From assembly GCA_021825585.1 (NCBI GenBank), contig JAKAGT010000017.1:50074-114073 (forward strand): DNA of 64,000 bases, written 5' to 3'. The stretch's first letter is position 1; each line of letters starts with the position of its first letter. Below the pieces are notes generated by a model, which did not search any database, had not been told where the DNA came from, and saw only the letters and a list, made by a program, of their open reading frames with translations. The translations under genes and the position numbers were made by a program. The DNA comes from Bacteroidota bacterium (GTDB lineage Bacteria; Bacteroidota; Ignavibacteria; Kryptoniales; JAKASW01). Of the stretch, positions 1-8,649 are shown piece by piece.

Positions 1-71
1 CTAACATTGATAGAATCGGAAAGATCCGACGAACACAGTTCCATGTTCTTCGACAGCTCCACCGCCAGCAT
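1..71 (-). CDS. Possible start of a gene running off the window edge
   Basis: An ATG at 71 opens a frame of 23 codons that runs out of the window with no stop. It lies about 13 bases after the -10 box of a consensus promoter on the same strand and has no visible Shine-Dalgarno sequence, so it would be leaderless or nearly so. Too little is present to name a product. It could equally be untranslated leader of a gene further down. Confidence 0.25.
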   Translation of the reverse strand, partial: MLAVELSKNMELCSSDLSDSINV

Positions 72-83
72 AATTTTCGTTGA

Positions 84-112
84 AATATAATCTGCCATAT
101 TTGCTTTGTCAA
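84..112 (-). promoter_or_regulatory. Sigma-70-type promoter, TTGACA-N17-TATATT
   Basis: On the minus strand TTGACA (112-107) is followed after 17 bases by TATATT (89-84). The 20 bases at 76-95 recur exactly at 20339-20358, where they form the -10 region of a second promoter with the same boxes and spacing. It would drive transcription out of the left edge of the window. The remaining bases from 113 to 313 hold no gene that I can support. Confidence 0.7.
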
Positions 113-313
113 GTACATTCAGCGGAGACTTCTGTATTTTTAGGCACTCGAACACTCACAGTGCCATTCAATCTCATCATTAATGGACCGGATGATAAGA
201 GCAAACGGCGATCGGCGGTGTAGTGTGGGTTACCGAAGAGGTTATCCCTCCCGGTTGCATGCCGTGATCATAAGTTGATCCTCCAACCTTCAGTATGACG
301 GTGTCAATGCCGT

Positions 314-2665
314 TCAATTGCTGATCAGGTTTGCCAGCAGCATATATGCCGCCTCATCGACTGCAAGCAACCTCGGATAAAGATTGAGCGCGCAAAAAAC
401 AATTTCGCCATGGCCTGCGGTCTCTCCGACTACAAGAGGGATCCCGCTCTGAGCAGAAACCAAAACCTTCGACCCGCCGACCTTGTATCCCCTTATTCCA
501 CCGAACGAAATCGGAAATGCGCCGGTACTGAAATCATCCTTGGTCAAACGATTAGGGTAATTCAGGAATCTCTCGGTCGAATCGACGAATACTTCAGCGG
601 ACGGTTGCGTTATCGGCAGATATGTGAACTCGGTTTCCTCTCCGGGTTGAAGGCTTCCCATATCAATTCCGAATTGCGGCATGATTAACAGCCTCCCCCC
701 CGAGTCAACCCATCGTCTCAGATTCTCCAGCCGGGTCGCTGATTCCGCATACGTCTTATAAGAAAACTGGTCCATTATGATTGCCGAATATCCGGACAAG
801 TCTTCCGGTGACGAATTGGCCATGTCGAGATCCGTTTTCTCAATTCCAAGTCTGGAGAGAGCAATTTTCAAAGGGCTATCCTTGATAACCGAATAAAGTC
901 CGACCTTCCTGCTCACCCTCACTCCTGGATCGAGTGGATGAACCGTGAAGCTTCCGATGGCTAATCCCTGGGACGCCAGTATCTCGACTCTTCTCGGTTG
1001 TGCAAGGTTCGCGGCGTTCCACCGCAAGGGGAGCGTATCGGTGACGACAATGTTCTTCCCAGGAAGCTCCACCCTCTCGTGGGGCGAAGAGACCAACGAG
1101 TCTTCCACGTAGAATTCACCGCCCGACCTGTCGCGAACGTTGCTCTTGAAACGGACGGTTATTCCGTCGTCATGGAGCATAGCGACATGCGGGGTCATCA
1201 CCTCAATGGAACGATAAGGAGCAATAGTTAACGGCACCTCTTCACGCCAATAGAAATCGTAATTGGGATTTGAATCTTTGTGTACCACGATGAACATGAA
1301 CGGAGTTCTCACTTGCATTGCCTCAAACCCTTCGGGAGTCTCAGGCGAATTCAGCGGTATCGAACGGGGTGAGACAACCCTGAATTGTGCGCTGTCCTTC
1401 CAATCGTAGAACTCCTTCTGAGTCTCATCAGCAATCCACTCTTTCCGCACGACTCCCGGAAACAAGAGCTGAGTCTTTCCGTTTTCAAAGGCTCTGTCAA
1501 GCTTGTCGAACTTGAGAAAGAAAAGTTGAAGCGGGGTGACGACCGTGTCACTCACGCTGTATCTGATATTGACCCCAAGAATCGCACAACGCAGCTTTTC
1601 GAGCCCAAGCTTCCATGCCGTCAAAACCCGCAGGTCCCGTTTATCCAGAAAATGCGCATCGTGAAAAATGAACGCGTCCACCCTCGCTATCACATCTCGA
1701 AGCAGCCCAAGCCGTTTTCCCCTGTCATCGATTTGCCGAACCGAGGCCACGGAACTGACTGCAGGCAGCAACTCCTTCAATCTCTTGCCAATTTCTAACG
1801 CTCCATCACCCGGAAGCAGCCCGGATATGGGGAAATGGTTCCCGGACCGGGACGCCCCAGTCCGGACTGTCTTCCCATCAATCGAATAAACCCGCTGGTA
1901 TTGATGAGGTCCGCCGTCGTGCCATAGAGCTATCTGGTATTTCAGACTCTTGTAGAACTTCCGGGCCTTATGAGCCATCCTCACATAGCTCTCTGCCCAC
2001 ACCGGATCCTTTCGTTCTACAGGAATAGTAACGCTCCCTTTGGAAACAGTACCCTGAACGAAGAGGTGCATTACTTCCCACGAGTGCGAAGCTGCACCGG
2101 CGCGAATGCCCTCGCTAAGAAGGCTCCTAAGATACTTCGTTTCAAAAGAGCTATCCGGGACTGCAAGAGGGTTTCCATTGAGCATAATAATATCGGGCTT
2201 AACCTCCGAGATGAGACTGTCGAGGCGATTCTTGAGTGTTTCAGTGAGTTCAGTGGTGGGATGAAAAGAAGCTTCCGCAACCGGGAATTCGTTGGCAGGA
2301 ACATTTAAGAAATACGATTCTGCACCGAGGTAAGAAAGCGCACGGTATGCTTCCTCTTTTCTCCGCGAGGCAAGGAGATAAAAAGTCTCGCCGTTGAGAT
2401 CGCTCGGTATGTCTTCACCGTTCGTGATGTAGGCAACCGCGACTCGTGCCCCCAACCCGACCCTGAGATATGCTATGGTGGGTAGATCTTCAAGCCCGGG
2501 TGCTGTGGCTATGACCAGACATACGCTCGGATTCTGAATTTCCCGTAAATCCTGCACGACAGCCTGTCGACCAGTTTCCGGAAAATACGGTGACGGCTGG
2601 GCCCACGCGGCGGAACTCGCGAAGAAACTCAAAACGACAAGAAAAACAAAGATGTGTGTCCTCAT
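314..2665 (-). CDS. PIG-L/LmbE-like exported protein with lost metal-site motifs
   Basis: About 783 residues from the ATG at 2665, chosen because it begins a clear signal peptide (residues 1-22, ending SSAAWAQ); the frame extends 33 codons further upstream without one. The N-terminal part has the layout of PIG-L/LmbE N-acetylglucosamine deacetylases: hydrophobic strand, first loop, an ITNGE segment like the family's TxGE, then a helix with SRRKEEAYRALSYLG. The family's zinc motif (AHPDDE) is replaced by TAPGLED near residues 54-60, and the downstream His-rich loop is also gone, so it is probably not a deacetylase. The middle resembles beta-sandwich regions of long PIG-L proteins and the C-terminus (from SGYSAIIMDQFSYKTYAES) a glutamine-amidotransferase-like fold. 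It is the last gene of the operon, after a TonB receptor. The fold is an inference from pattern. Confidence 0.6.
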   Translation of the reverse strand: MRTHIFVFLVVLSFFASSAAWAQPSPYFPETGRQAVVQDLREIQNPSVCLVIATAPGLEDLPTIAYLRVGLGARVAVAYITNGEDIPSDLNGETFYLLASRRKEEAYRALSYLGAESYFLNVPANEFPVAEASFHPTTELTETLKNRLDSLISEVKPDIIMLNGNPLAVPDSSFETKYLRSLLSEGIRAGAASHSWEVMHLFVQGTVSKGSVTIPVERKDPVWAESYVRMAHKARKFYKSLKYQIALWHDGGPHQYQRVYSIDGKTVRTGASRSGNHFPISGLLPGDGALEIGKRLKELLPAVSSVASVRQIDDRGKRLGLLRDVIARVDAFIFHDAHFLDKRDLRVLTAWKLGLEKLRCAILGVNIRYSVSDTVVTPLQLFFLKFDKLDRAFENGKTQLLFPGVVRKEWIADETQKEFYDWKDSAQFRVVSPRSIPLNSPETPEGFEAMQVRTPFMFIVVHKDSNPNYDFYWREEVPLTIAPYRSIEVMTPHVAMLHDDGITVRFKSNVRDRSGGEFYVEDSLVSSPHERVELPGKNIVVTDTLPLRWNAANLAQPRRVEILASQGLAIGSFTVHPLDPGVRVSRKVGLYSVIKDSPLKIALSRLGIEKTDLDMANSSPEDLSGYSAIIMDQFSYKTYAESATRLENLRRWVDSGGRLLIMPQFGIDMGSLQPGEETEFTYLPITQPSAEVFVDSTERFLNYPNRLTKDDFSTGAFPISFGGIRGYKVGGSKVLVSAQSGIPLVVGETAGHGEIVFCALNLYPRLLAVDEAAYMLLANLISN

Positions 2666-2804
2666 AGCCCCTTGCAGCTCCCTTCGATTAACAAGTTTGT
2701 TAAGGATAATCTGGTTGAAACGCACGGCCTGATTCCCGTTTTCTAACAGCCCGTCGCCGCACACGAAGCACTAAGAGAGATCGTCAGATAATAGCTCTTC
2801 ACGG

Positions 2805-5129
2805 TCAAATATCCCAGCCCAACGACAGGTTGAAGAGCAGTGGAAGCTGGTAAACAACTTCGCCGGTGACATTGTTGATATAGAAAACATTTCTGTTATC
2901 GAGAACGTTGATTACCGCCGCCTGAAGATTGAAATGCGTCCAATCCAGATCCAGATCGTAGGACGCGCTGAAATCAAGACTCTGATAACCGGGAAGACGG
3001 GCAGAATTAACACTCCCGAAGAGCGCCTGGCTGTACAGGGCCTGATGAGTGTAGGACGGAATGTCGACAGGGTCGGATTTAATGACACCGAAGTATCCTT
3101 CGATCGGTGTATAAGGAAGACCGCTGGTTAATTTGAGTCGCGCTCTGATCCAGAGCCTGCTTATCGGTTGAAATCCAGACGAGAGATTAATTTGATTCCG
3201 AAGATCATAGCGCGGACAGTAACTTATGCCGCCAAACGCACGCGTCGTACTCCCGTATGAATACCCTGCAAGGAAATACAAAGCCGGACCGGCATCATAT
3301 CTTATGCTGATGTCCATACCGTATGCCTTTCCTTTCCCATATAAGAAATCACTTTCCCAGTCATAGACTTTATTCAGATTGACCGCCACAAGATGGCCTA
3401 GGTCTTTGTAATAGACTTCTACCTTTACAGACGCGAGGTTGTTCGGCTCGAACCTGCATCCTAAGATGTATTGGGATGATTCCTCGTCTCCGCTGCTGTC
3501 AGGCACCGGTGCAAGAACATCGAACGGAGTGAACACAAGATTCTCGTCATTCAGGTCCATCAAGCGCTGGTGATAGATCCCGAAGTTTGCATAAACGATA
3601 ACAGGATCCGTAAGCCTGTACGAGAGAGTCAGCCTCGGCTCGGCGAGATAGCTTACCGGTGTTCCGAGGAATTTTTGGAAAGTCCTCTGCAGATCGGCGC
3701 GTAGTCCGGCCTCAAAGGAGAATCTTTCTCCCGATTTGAAAGCGTATTTTGCCCACAGCTGCGGCTCCACTTCCGCGACCGTCTCCCCGATAGCACTCCC
3801 GTATTTGTTTGTGAAAGTATAACTGTAATTGGGAAACCCGAAGTTGAATCCGACATCCAGCTGGTCTCTTGAGGACATGTATGAGACCACATCTCCGTAC
3901 AAGGACAGGCTTGAGATATCGTCAACCTGATAACCTAATGTGCGCGATTGCTTTGGAAGCTGCTCGGAATGGTAAGTCGAATATGAAATTGAAAATCTGA
4001 GGTCAAACTGATCGCCGGCAATAAATCCCCCGGAAACAGCGACTGCCTTGTTATTCCATTTGAAATCGGGTTGAAACGGATTTTGCTGCGTAATCTGGTC
4101 TGCGCTTGTTAAGAACTCCGCGCTAAAATGGCCATCCCTTGAGAAGTCCAATGTGGCTTTGCCGAATCCGTCATAGTAATTGAAGGGCAAGCCGAGCGAA
4201 TAGAATTTTTCAAGCGCATTTTGAAAAAGCGGGCGTCGGTAGAATGCCACGAAACTGCTGTTCCCGCGTGAAAAAAGAGGGCCGGTCAACAGCACATCGG
4301 ACGACATCAAATCCAATGTCCCTTTTGCTCTGTACTTATACTTATCGCCGTCGATAGTTTGAATATCGAGCACGGAAGAGAGCCTGCCACCGTATTCGGC
4401 CTGAAATCCGCCAACGCTGAAACTGGCAACCTTTACTATCATCGGATCGACAAAGCTGAACAACCCAAATGCGTGCGACAGGTTATATACCTGCATGCCG
4501 TCGACTAAAACAAGATTCTCGTCCGGTCCGCCGCCGCGGACGTAATACTGGCTCGATACCCCGCTGACCGTCACCACTCCGGGAAGCTGTGTCAGGTACT
4601 GAACAGCGTCGTTCCTGAAAACGCCCACGCTATTCTGCAGTTGACCCGCTGTTATGACAGTCGTACCGGCAATACCTGCAGCTCCCTTAAGGCTTCTCCC
4701 GACAATCTCGACATTAGGCAATGTCTTGGGAGATTCAGGGAGAGTGAGACTCAGCGAGATTGTCTGCCTGCCCTTGTACTCCACGTTGACTTCTTTCTCT
4801 CTGTACCCGATGGCCGAGACGCGCAGTCTGATCTTGGTCAGTTTCAGGTTTCGCAATATGAAATACCCGTTGACGTCTGCCATCGTTCCTATGGTCGTAC
4901 CCACTACCATCACCGTTGCGTAAGGGATCCGCTCACCGCTCGCACTGTCGGCAACGGAACCGGTAATTGTCATGGCACCTTCCTGCGCCAAAAGAGATGA
5001 TGAAATCAGGAGGAGACTAATCCAGTAGCAATAAAACACGTTACATATCAATGAAGCACCACGATTTATCGTGGTGTCGCCATATTTTACCAGCCTCTTA
5101 ACTGATTCACCGGTTTCCATCATCGGCAT
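2805..5129 (-). CDS. TonB-dependent outer-membrane receptor with carboxypeptidase-regulatory N-domain
   Basis: 774 residues. After a hydrophobic export signal (around residues 27-48, ending LLAQ) comes a carboxypeptidase-regulatory-like beta-sandwich (ITGSVADSASGERIPYATV, then GTMADVNGYFILRNL), then a TonB plug (LQNSVGVFRNDAVQYLTQLP, YYVRGGGPDENLVLVDGMQ, VGGFQAEYGGRLSSVLDI) and a beta-barrel ending NLSLGWDI, with a terminal aromatic/hydrophobic strand as usual for outer-membrane proteins. Such receptors import large ligands using energy from TonB-ExbBD. The ligand cannot be read from sequence. It directly follows a DUF4249-like lipoprotein gene, a common Bacteroidota pairing. Two starts are possible: the ATG at 5129 is only three bases after GAGG, while the ATG at 5123 has better spacing. 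Confidence 0.9.
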   Translation of the reverse strand: MPMMETGESVKRLVKYGDTTINRGASLICNVFYCYWISLLLISSSLLAQEGAMTITGSVADSASGERIPYATVMVVGTTIGTMADVNGYFILRNLKLTKIRLRVSAIGYREKEVNVEYKGRQTISLSLTLPESPKTLPNVEIVGRSLKGAAGIAGTTVITAGQLQNSVGVFRNDAVQYLTQLPGVVTVSGVSSQYYVRGGGPDENLVLVDGMQVYNLSHAFGLFSFVDPMIVKVASFSVGGFQAEYGGRLSSVLDIQTIDGDKYKYRAKGTLDLMSSDVLLTGPLFSRGNSSFVAFYRRPLFQNALEKFYSLGLPFNYYDGFGKATLDFSRDGHFSAEFLTSADQITQQNPFQPDFKWNNKAVAVSGGFIAGDQFDLRFSISYSTYHSEQLPKQSRTLGYQVDDISSLSLYGDVVSYMSSRDQLDVGFNFGFPNYSYTFTNKYGSAIGETVAEVEPQLWAKYAFKSGERFSFEAGLRADLQRTFQKFLGTPVSYLAEPRLTLSYRLTDPVIVYANFGIYHQRLMDLNDENLVFTPFDVLAPVPDSSGDEESSQYILGCRFEPNNLASVKVEVYYKDLGHLVAVNLNKVYDWESDFLYGKGKAYGMDISIRYDAGPALYFLAGYSYGSTTRAFGGISYCPRYDLRNQINLSSGFQPISRLWIRARLKLTSGLPYTPIEGYFGVIKSDPVDIPSYTHQALYSQALFGSVNSARLPGYQSLDFSASYDLDLDWTHFNLQAAVINVLDNRNVFYINNVTGEVVYQLPLLFNLSLGWDI

Positions 5130-5187
5130 CTTCCTCTATTTCATGAGGGTCGAATCCATATTGGGAAAGAATAGTTTGCAGCTATTT

Positions 5188-6138
5188 TCAAAACAGGAAT
5201 ATCCTTGTCGTGTCGATCGAGGCCGCGGAGACGATGCCAGTACCGGCCTTGTTGAAAATATTTGTGAATATAATTTTATCCGTTCTCATCGAAAGCGGAT
5301 CGAGTGAACGCATGGAGGTCACAAAGAACCGGTAAAGGTTGTTGTCGACCTGAGACACAATAATTTGTACGTACATATGCGAAACTTTCAGACTCGAAGT
5401 GGCCTTTTTTGCGAGAGCGAACGCATCCCTGTACTGAGATATGTTTACGCTCACAGGAAGCCTGGCGGCTTCTATTTCCGTGAAGGGGTTGACGGAATCT
5501 ATCGGCATGACGTTGAAAGCGCCCACGCAAAAATTTCCGGTGCTGTCGAGCCCCCTGTACTCGACCAGGACCTGAACGAACGCAGCGCTCGCAAAGCCGG
5601 AGAGAATCGCCTCGATACCAAGGTTTGACCCCGTATCCTCCGGATCACGGAAAGCAGAATAGACATTCTGCTCCGGTACCGTGGCATAGCCAAAAGGAAC
5701 CGTCACATTCGCCGTAACAGGCGGATATCCACCCTTTTCAACTGATACTGAATAGGAAAATCCGGGGAGGATCCGAACTGGAGCGTAATAATATGAAGCT
5801 GTGTCGCCATCGATCACTTCGGTTGTATCTACTAACGACAGAGAATATCCGTCGAGCATTCTGGTTAGCTTGACCGACGCCCCGCGGACCGGTTCCGATA
5901 CGTCTGTTGGAGACTCTACGACGGACATGACTCTCACGTACGCGGCCCGCGCATTGGCGAATAATACAGAGTAAACGTTCAGCTTCGGCTTGTAATTTAC
6001 TTCGGGCTGAAAAGTCTGATTGCAGCTCAAGGAGAACAACGAAGCAAGAAACGCGAGGCAAGAAGCAAGAGATCGAACCAATTGACCGAGATTTTGAGAG
6101 CGCGATTGACGTCGAGAGTCCGATGGTTCCACCTTCAT
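5188..6138 (-). CDS. DUF4249-like outer-membrane lipoprotein, copy 1
   Basis: About 316 residues from the ATG at 6138, which overlaps the TGA of the upstream BNR gene as ATGA and implies translational coupling; a GTG six bases earlier is possible. A signal peptide ends in a lipobox (SLSC) near residue 39. The mature protein begins NQTFQPEVNYKPKLNVYSVL, followed by a beta-sandwich with PVRGASVKLT and PGFSYSVSVEKGGYPP, as in Bacteroidota DUF4249 lipoproteins that sit beside TonB receptors. Here the receptor gene follows 58 bases downstream, so it probably works with that receptor at the outer membrane. Its first ~80 residues are nearly identical to copy 2 (8650-9516) because both lie in a 715-bp repeated block. 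The two C-terminal halves differ completely. No enzymatic motif is visible. Confidence 0.7.
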   Translation of the reverse strand: MKVEPSDSRRQSRSQNLGQLVRSLASCLAFLASLFSLSCNQTFQPEVNYKPKLNVYSVLFANARAAYVRVMSVVESPTDVSEPVRGASVKLTRMLDGYSLSLVDTTEVIDGDTASYYYAPVRILPGFSYSVSVEKGGYPPVTANVTVPFGYATVPEQNVYSAFRDPEDTGSNLGIEAILSGFASAAFVQVLVEYRGLDSTGNFCVGAFNVMPIDSVNPFTEIEAARLPVSVNISQYRDAFALAKKATSSLKVSHMYVQIIVSQVDNNLYRFFVTSMRSLDPLSMRTDKIIFTNIFNKAGTGIVSAASIDTTRIFLF

Positions 6139-6605
6139 TTGCACATTACCATCTTCTTTACAGAGACGTAGTCCCCGGCCCTGATTTGGCAGAAGTACAC
6201 TCCGCTCGCGAGCTTGCTTCCGTCAAACCTGACTTCGTAGCTTCCCGGTCTCTGGATTTGATTGACCAGGGTAGCCACCTCTCTCCCAAGCACATCGTAA
6301 ACCTTCAAGGTAACATTGCTGACCGCTGACAGCTGATAGCTAATTGCTGTTGTCGGGTTAAATGGATTCGGGTAGTTCTGGAACAGACGAAACGAAGAAG
6401 CTACAGGCTTATTTTCCCGAATTGCGGTCACAACGCGGTCGCTTTTGAACAAACCACCGTCCGTTCCTGCATATATATATCCCAGATTATCAAGAAGGAG
6501 CGCTGTAACATTTGAATCTGCAAGACCCGTATTCTCAGGCTCCCAGCTCAGTCCATGGTCGGTTGACATAAATACTCCACGATCGAATGTGCCGGCAAAA
6601 TATCT
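5891..6605. repeat. 715-bp near-identical direct repeat, copy A
   Basis: Aligns without gaps to 9269-9983 (constant offset 3378). I found one mismatch, C at 6547 against T at 9925. Identity begins inside the 5' part of lipoprotein gene 1, crosses the ATGA gene junction and ends inside the 3' part of the upstream BNR gene, so it covers the export signal of one protein and the sorting domain of the other. Outside the block both genes diverge clearly. This pattern fits gene conversion or a recent recombination between the two copies. Confidence 0.95.
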
Positions 6606-8270
6606 AGAAGAAAAATCCATATTGAAGCATGTGACGCTCTTCCCGGTTATTGACGAAATGTTCTTCCAGGTTGCCCCGGAATCGTCAGAATAGTAGCCAC
6701 CGGACGTGTCCGTCCCAGCAAACATTCTCCCCATGTAGCCGATTTTCAATGCCTTCACGGAGTTGAATATGATAGGTGAGGTTATACCCGTCTCCGCCCA
6801 TAGTATACCTCCATCCGTGCTCTCGAAAATTCCGTCGAACTTTGTCCCGGCAAAAAGATTGTTTGATGAGTCGACGGCAAGACAGTAGATACTCGTGAGA
6901 GGAAGTCCGATCGATTCTAACGGCATCCAGATATCCTGCCCGCCATACGATTTGAGGATTCCTCCCGGAGTTCCGATGTATACATATGTTGGAGTTTCTA
7001 CAAAATCGTAAGTCCATTCCTTCGTAAGTGGAATCCAGTAGTTACCGGGCCCAGGAAGGTAGAAAAATCCATCCTCAGTCGCAGCATACAACATTTTCTC
7101 ATTCGTTGACAGGCGGATTTGATAGACCGTGGCTTTACTTAAACCATCACTTACCTTCAGCCAGTGACCGGTGCTCTTCTCCATCTCGAAGATTCCATCG
7201 TCTGTGCCAGTATACAAATTGTGGGTGGTGTCCATGCCGAGCGATATGACCGATGCCGGTGAAATACCACATTGAACCCACGGCGGCACCGAGTTGTCGA
7301 GAAAATACACTCCGTCAGTCCCTGTTCCGGCATAACTTCTCCCCCCTGGATCATAAGTCGCCGTTGTGATCGAATCTGAGGAGATGGCAGGAAGGACGCT
7401 GTTCCAGTTCGACGTGCTATCATCATACAAGTAGATCTCTGCATTTGTGACAGCGACGACATTCCCGTCTCTATCCCCGAACATTTGGTCAATGCTGTTT
7501 ACCCAGTATGGAATCCCGGCACCATCTCGTTTCCAATCTCTGCTTTTTTGAGCTGCCGAAAAGATGCTATAATACATCAATACGATGAAGACTTTTCCTG
7601 TCTTTTTTTCTGCCACCATCGATGTAATCGAAACCTGCTCCATTCCGTAAAACCCCCACATCCTTCCGCTGTCCGATGAAATATATACACCACCTCCGTA
7701 TCCAGGATTATTGGGCGAAGTCGGGACGCCCCTGAGTCCCGCATAAATGTTCCCAGAATCATCTTCGGCAATTGATAACACTTCGACAGGATCCGTTGTC
7801 ACCTTCGACGTCGTCCAGGTTCTCCCCCCATCGCTTGAGATTGAGACCGTCTGTCTCCCTCCCACACAGACCCTGTTTCCTGAAATAGCCGTTATGGCGG
7901 ACACACCTCCGGCAAGAGTTGTCCTAAACCATGATGTTCCTCTGTCGGTAGATTCAAACAAACCTGTGCCGATGTCTCCATAATAAATGTTATTCGAGGA
8001 GTCTACACAAAGCGCAGCCTCATATCCGTAGCTCAGGAGGCTGAACACCTGTTGCCAGTCTTCTCCGCGGTTGGTTGACCGGTAAATCTCCACCCTCCTG
8101 TCAAACACCGTAGCAAAAACATCTCCTGTCTGATCCACAGCGAGCAGTTCCACCTGGCCAGAATAAGGACCTTTCATCCGCGACCATGAGAAAGTCTGTG
8201 CGTCTCCCTCAGCAGAATATGCCACCCAGACAAGAACGGTCAAAGATCCGAGGCAAATTATAGTTCGCAC
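6135..8270 (-). CDS. BNR/sortilin-type propeller protein with T9SS-like sorting domain, copy 1
   Basis: 711 residues from a GTG start at 8270 (AAGG eight bases upstream). Signal peptide at residues 1-24. The body is a run of BNR/Asp-box repeats typical of sialidase and sortilin propellers (STDRGTSW, SSDGGRTW, SSDSGRMW, STDHGLSW), so it is probably one or two beta-propellers without an obvious catalytic site. The last ~85 residues are a T9SS type A-like C-terminal sorting domain: FRLFQNYPNPFNPTTAISY, LKVYDVLGREVATLV, LASGVYFCQI, ending in a short basic tail. It is therefore likely secreted or surface-attached. It is coupled by ATGA overlap to lipoprotein 1. Its paralogue at 9513-11645 is similar over the whole length and almost identical at the C-terminus. 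The ligand is unknown. Confidence 0.85.
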   Translation of the reverse strand: MRTIICLGSLTVLVWVAYSAEGDAQTFSWSRMKGPYSGQVELLAVDQTGDVFATVFDRRVEIYRSTNRGEDWQQVFSLLSYGYEAALCVDSSNNIYYGDIGTGLFESTDRGTSWFRTTLAGGVSAITAISGNRVCVGGRQTVSISSDGGRTWTTSKVTTDPVEVLSIAEDDSGNIYAGLRGVPTSPNNPGYGGGVYISSDSGRMWGFYGMEQVSITSMVAEKKTGKVFIVLMYYSIFSAAQKSRDWKRDGAGIPYWVNSIDQMFGDRDGNVVAVTNAEIYLYDDSTSNWNSVLPAISSDSITTATYDPGGRSYAGTGTDGVYFLDNSVPPWVQCGISPASVISLGMDTTHNLYTGTDDGIFEMEKSTGHWLKVSDGLSKATVYQIRLSTNEKMLYAATEDGFFYLPGPGNYWIPLTKEWTYDFVETPTYVYIGTPGGILKSYGGQDIWMPLESIGLPLTSIYCLAVDSSNNLFAGTKFDGIFESTDGGILWAETGITSPIIFNSVKALKIGYMGRMFAGTDTSGGYYSDDSGATWKNISSITGKSVTCFNMDFSSRYFAGTFDRGVFMSTDHGLSWEPENTGLADSNVTALLLDNLGYIYAGTDGGLFKSDRVVTAIRENKPVASSFRLFQNYPNPFNPTTAISYQLSAVSNVTLKVYDVLGREVATLVNQIQRPGSYEVRFDGSKLASGVYFCQIRAGDYVSVKKMVMCK

Positions 8271-8306
8271 CTCAATGCCTTTTTGAGAGAAAACCTTCGT
8301 AAAGGG

Positions 8307-8334
8307 GAGTGACCGACGAGAAGATCGGTCACTC
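8307..8334 (-). terminator. Hairpin after the Cys-rich peptide gene (attenuator or weak terminator)
   Basis: A perfect 10-bp inverted repeat, GAGTGACCGA/TCGGTCACTC, with an 8-base loop. It lies between the stop of the peptide gene (8359) and the GTG of the next BNR gene (8270). On the minus strand it is followed only by CCCCTTT, so it may reduce rather than stop read-through. A hairpin in the equivalent place follows the peptide genes of the second cluster. Confidence 0.6.
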
Positions 8335-8358
8335 TCCGATTGTCAGGAGCCCGACGGT

Positions 8359-8592
8359 CTATGGGCCGCCGCACCAAGCAGCGCAATTAGTGGTATAGCA
8401 CGGGTACTCGGGGTGACACGACCTGTCCGAACAAGGACAGTGAATCGGGTCACTAACGCAGCCAGGATCGTTTATGCAAATTTGGTCACACCACTGTGCG
8501 CAAGCGCCGGCCGGCTCAGCCAATTGTAGCATCCCAACGAATCCTACGACAACAAAAGAAACCACAATTGCTGCCTTCTTGGCTGTTTTCAT
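8359..8592 (-). CDS. Small exported Cys-rich peptide (10 Cys)
   Basis: 77 residues with a strong ribosome site (AAAGGAGGTGA) upstream of ATG. A basic start and hydrophobic stretch (residues 6-27) form a signal peptide ending near AEPAGA. The ~50-residue remainder holds ten cysteines, spaced as ACAQWC, DQIC, PGC, HCPC, SC, PC, NC and AAWC, with many Pro, Asp and Trp residues. That is a composition expected of a disulfide-stapled extracellular peptide. I do not recognise a family. It lies between the two BNR/lipoprotein gene pairs in an operon that starts with a MauE-like membrane protein. MauE family members help disulfide-rich proteins mature, so it may be the substrate. It shares no clear sequence with the three peptides at 53-54 kb, only the general design. 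Confidence 0.75.
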   Translation of the reverse strand: MKTAKKAAIVVSFVVVGFVGMLQLAEPAGACAQWCDQICINDPGCVSDPIHCPCSDRSCHPEYPCYTTNCAAWCGGP

Positions 8593-8649
8593 CTTTTCTC
8601 ACCTCCTTTCTGTTCTATTTCGCAGACAGTCATTTATTGTCGCCCATCA

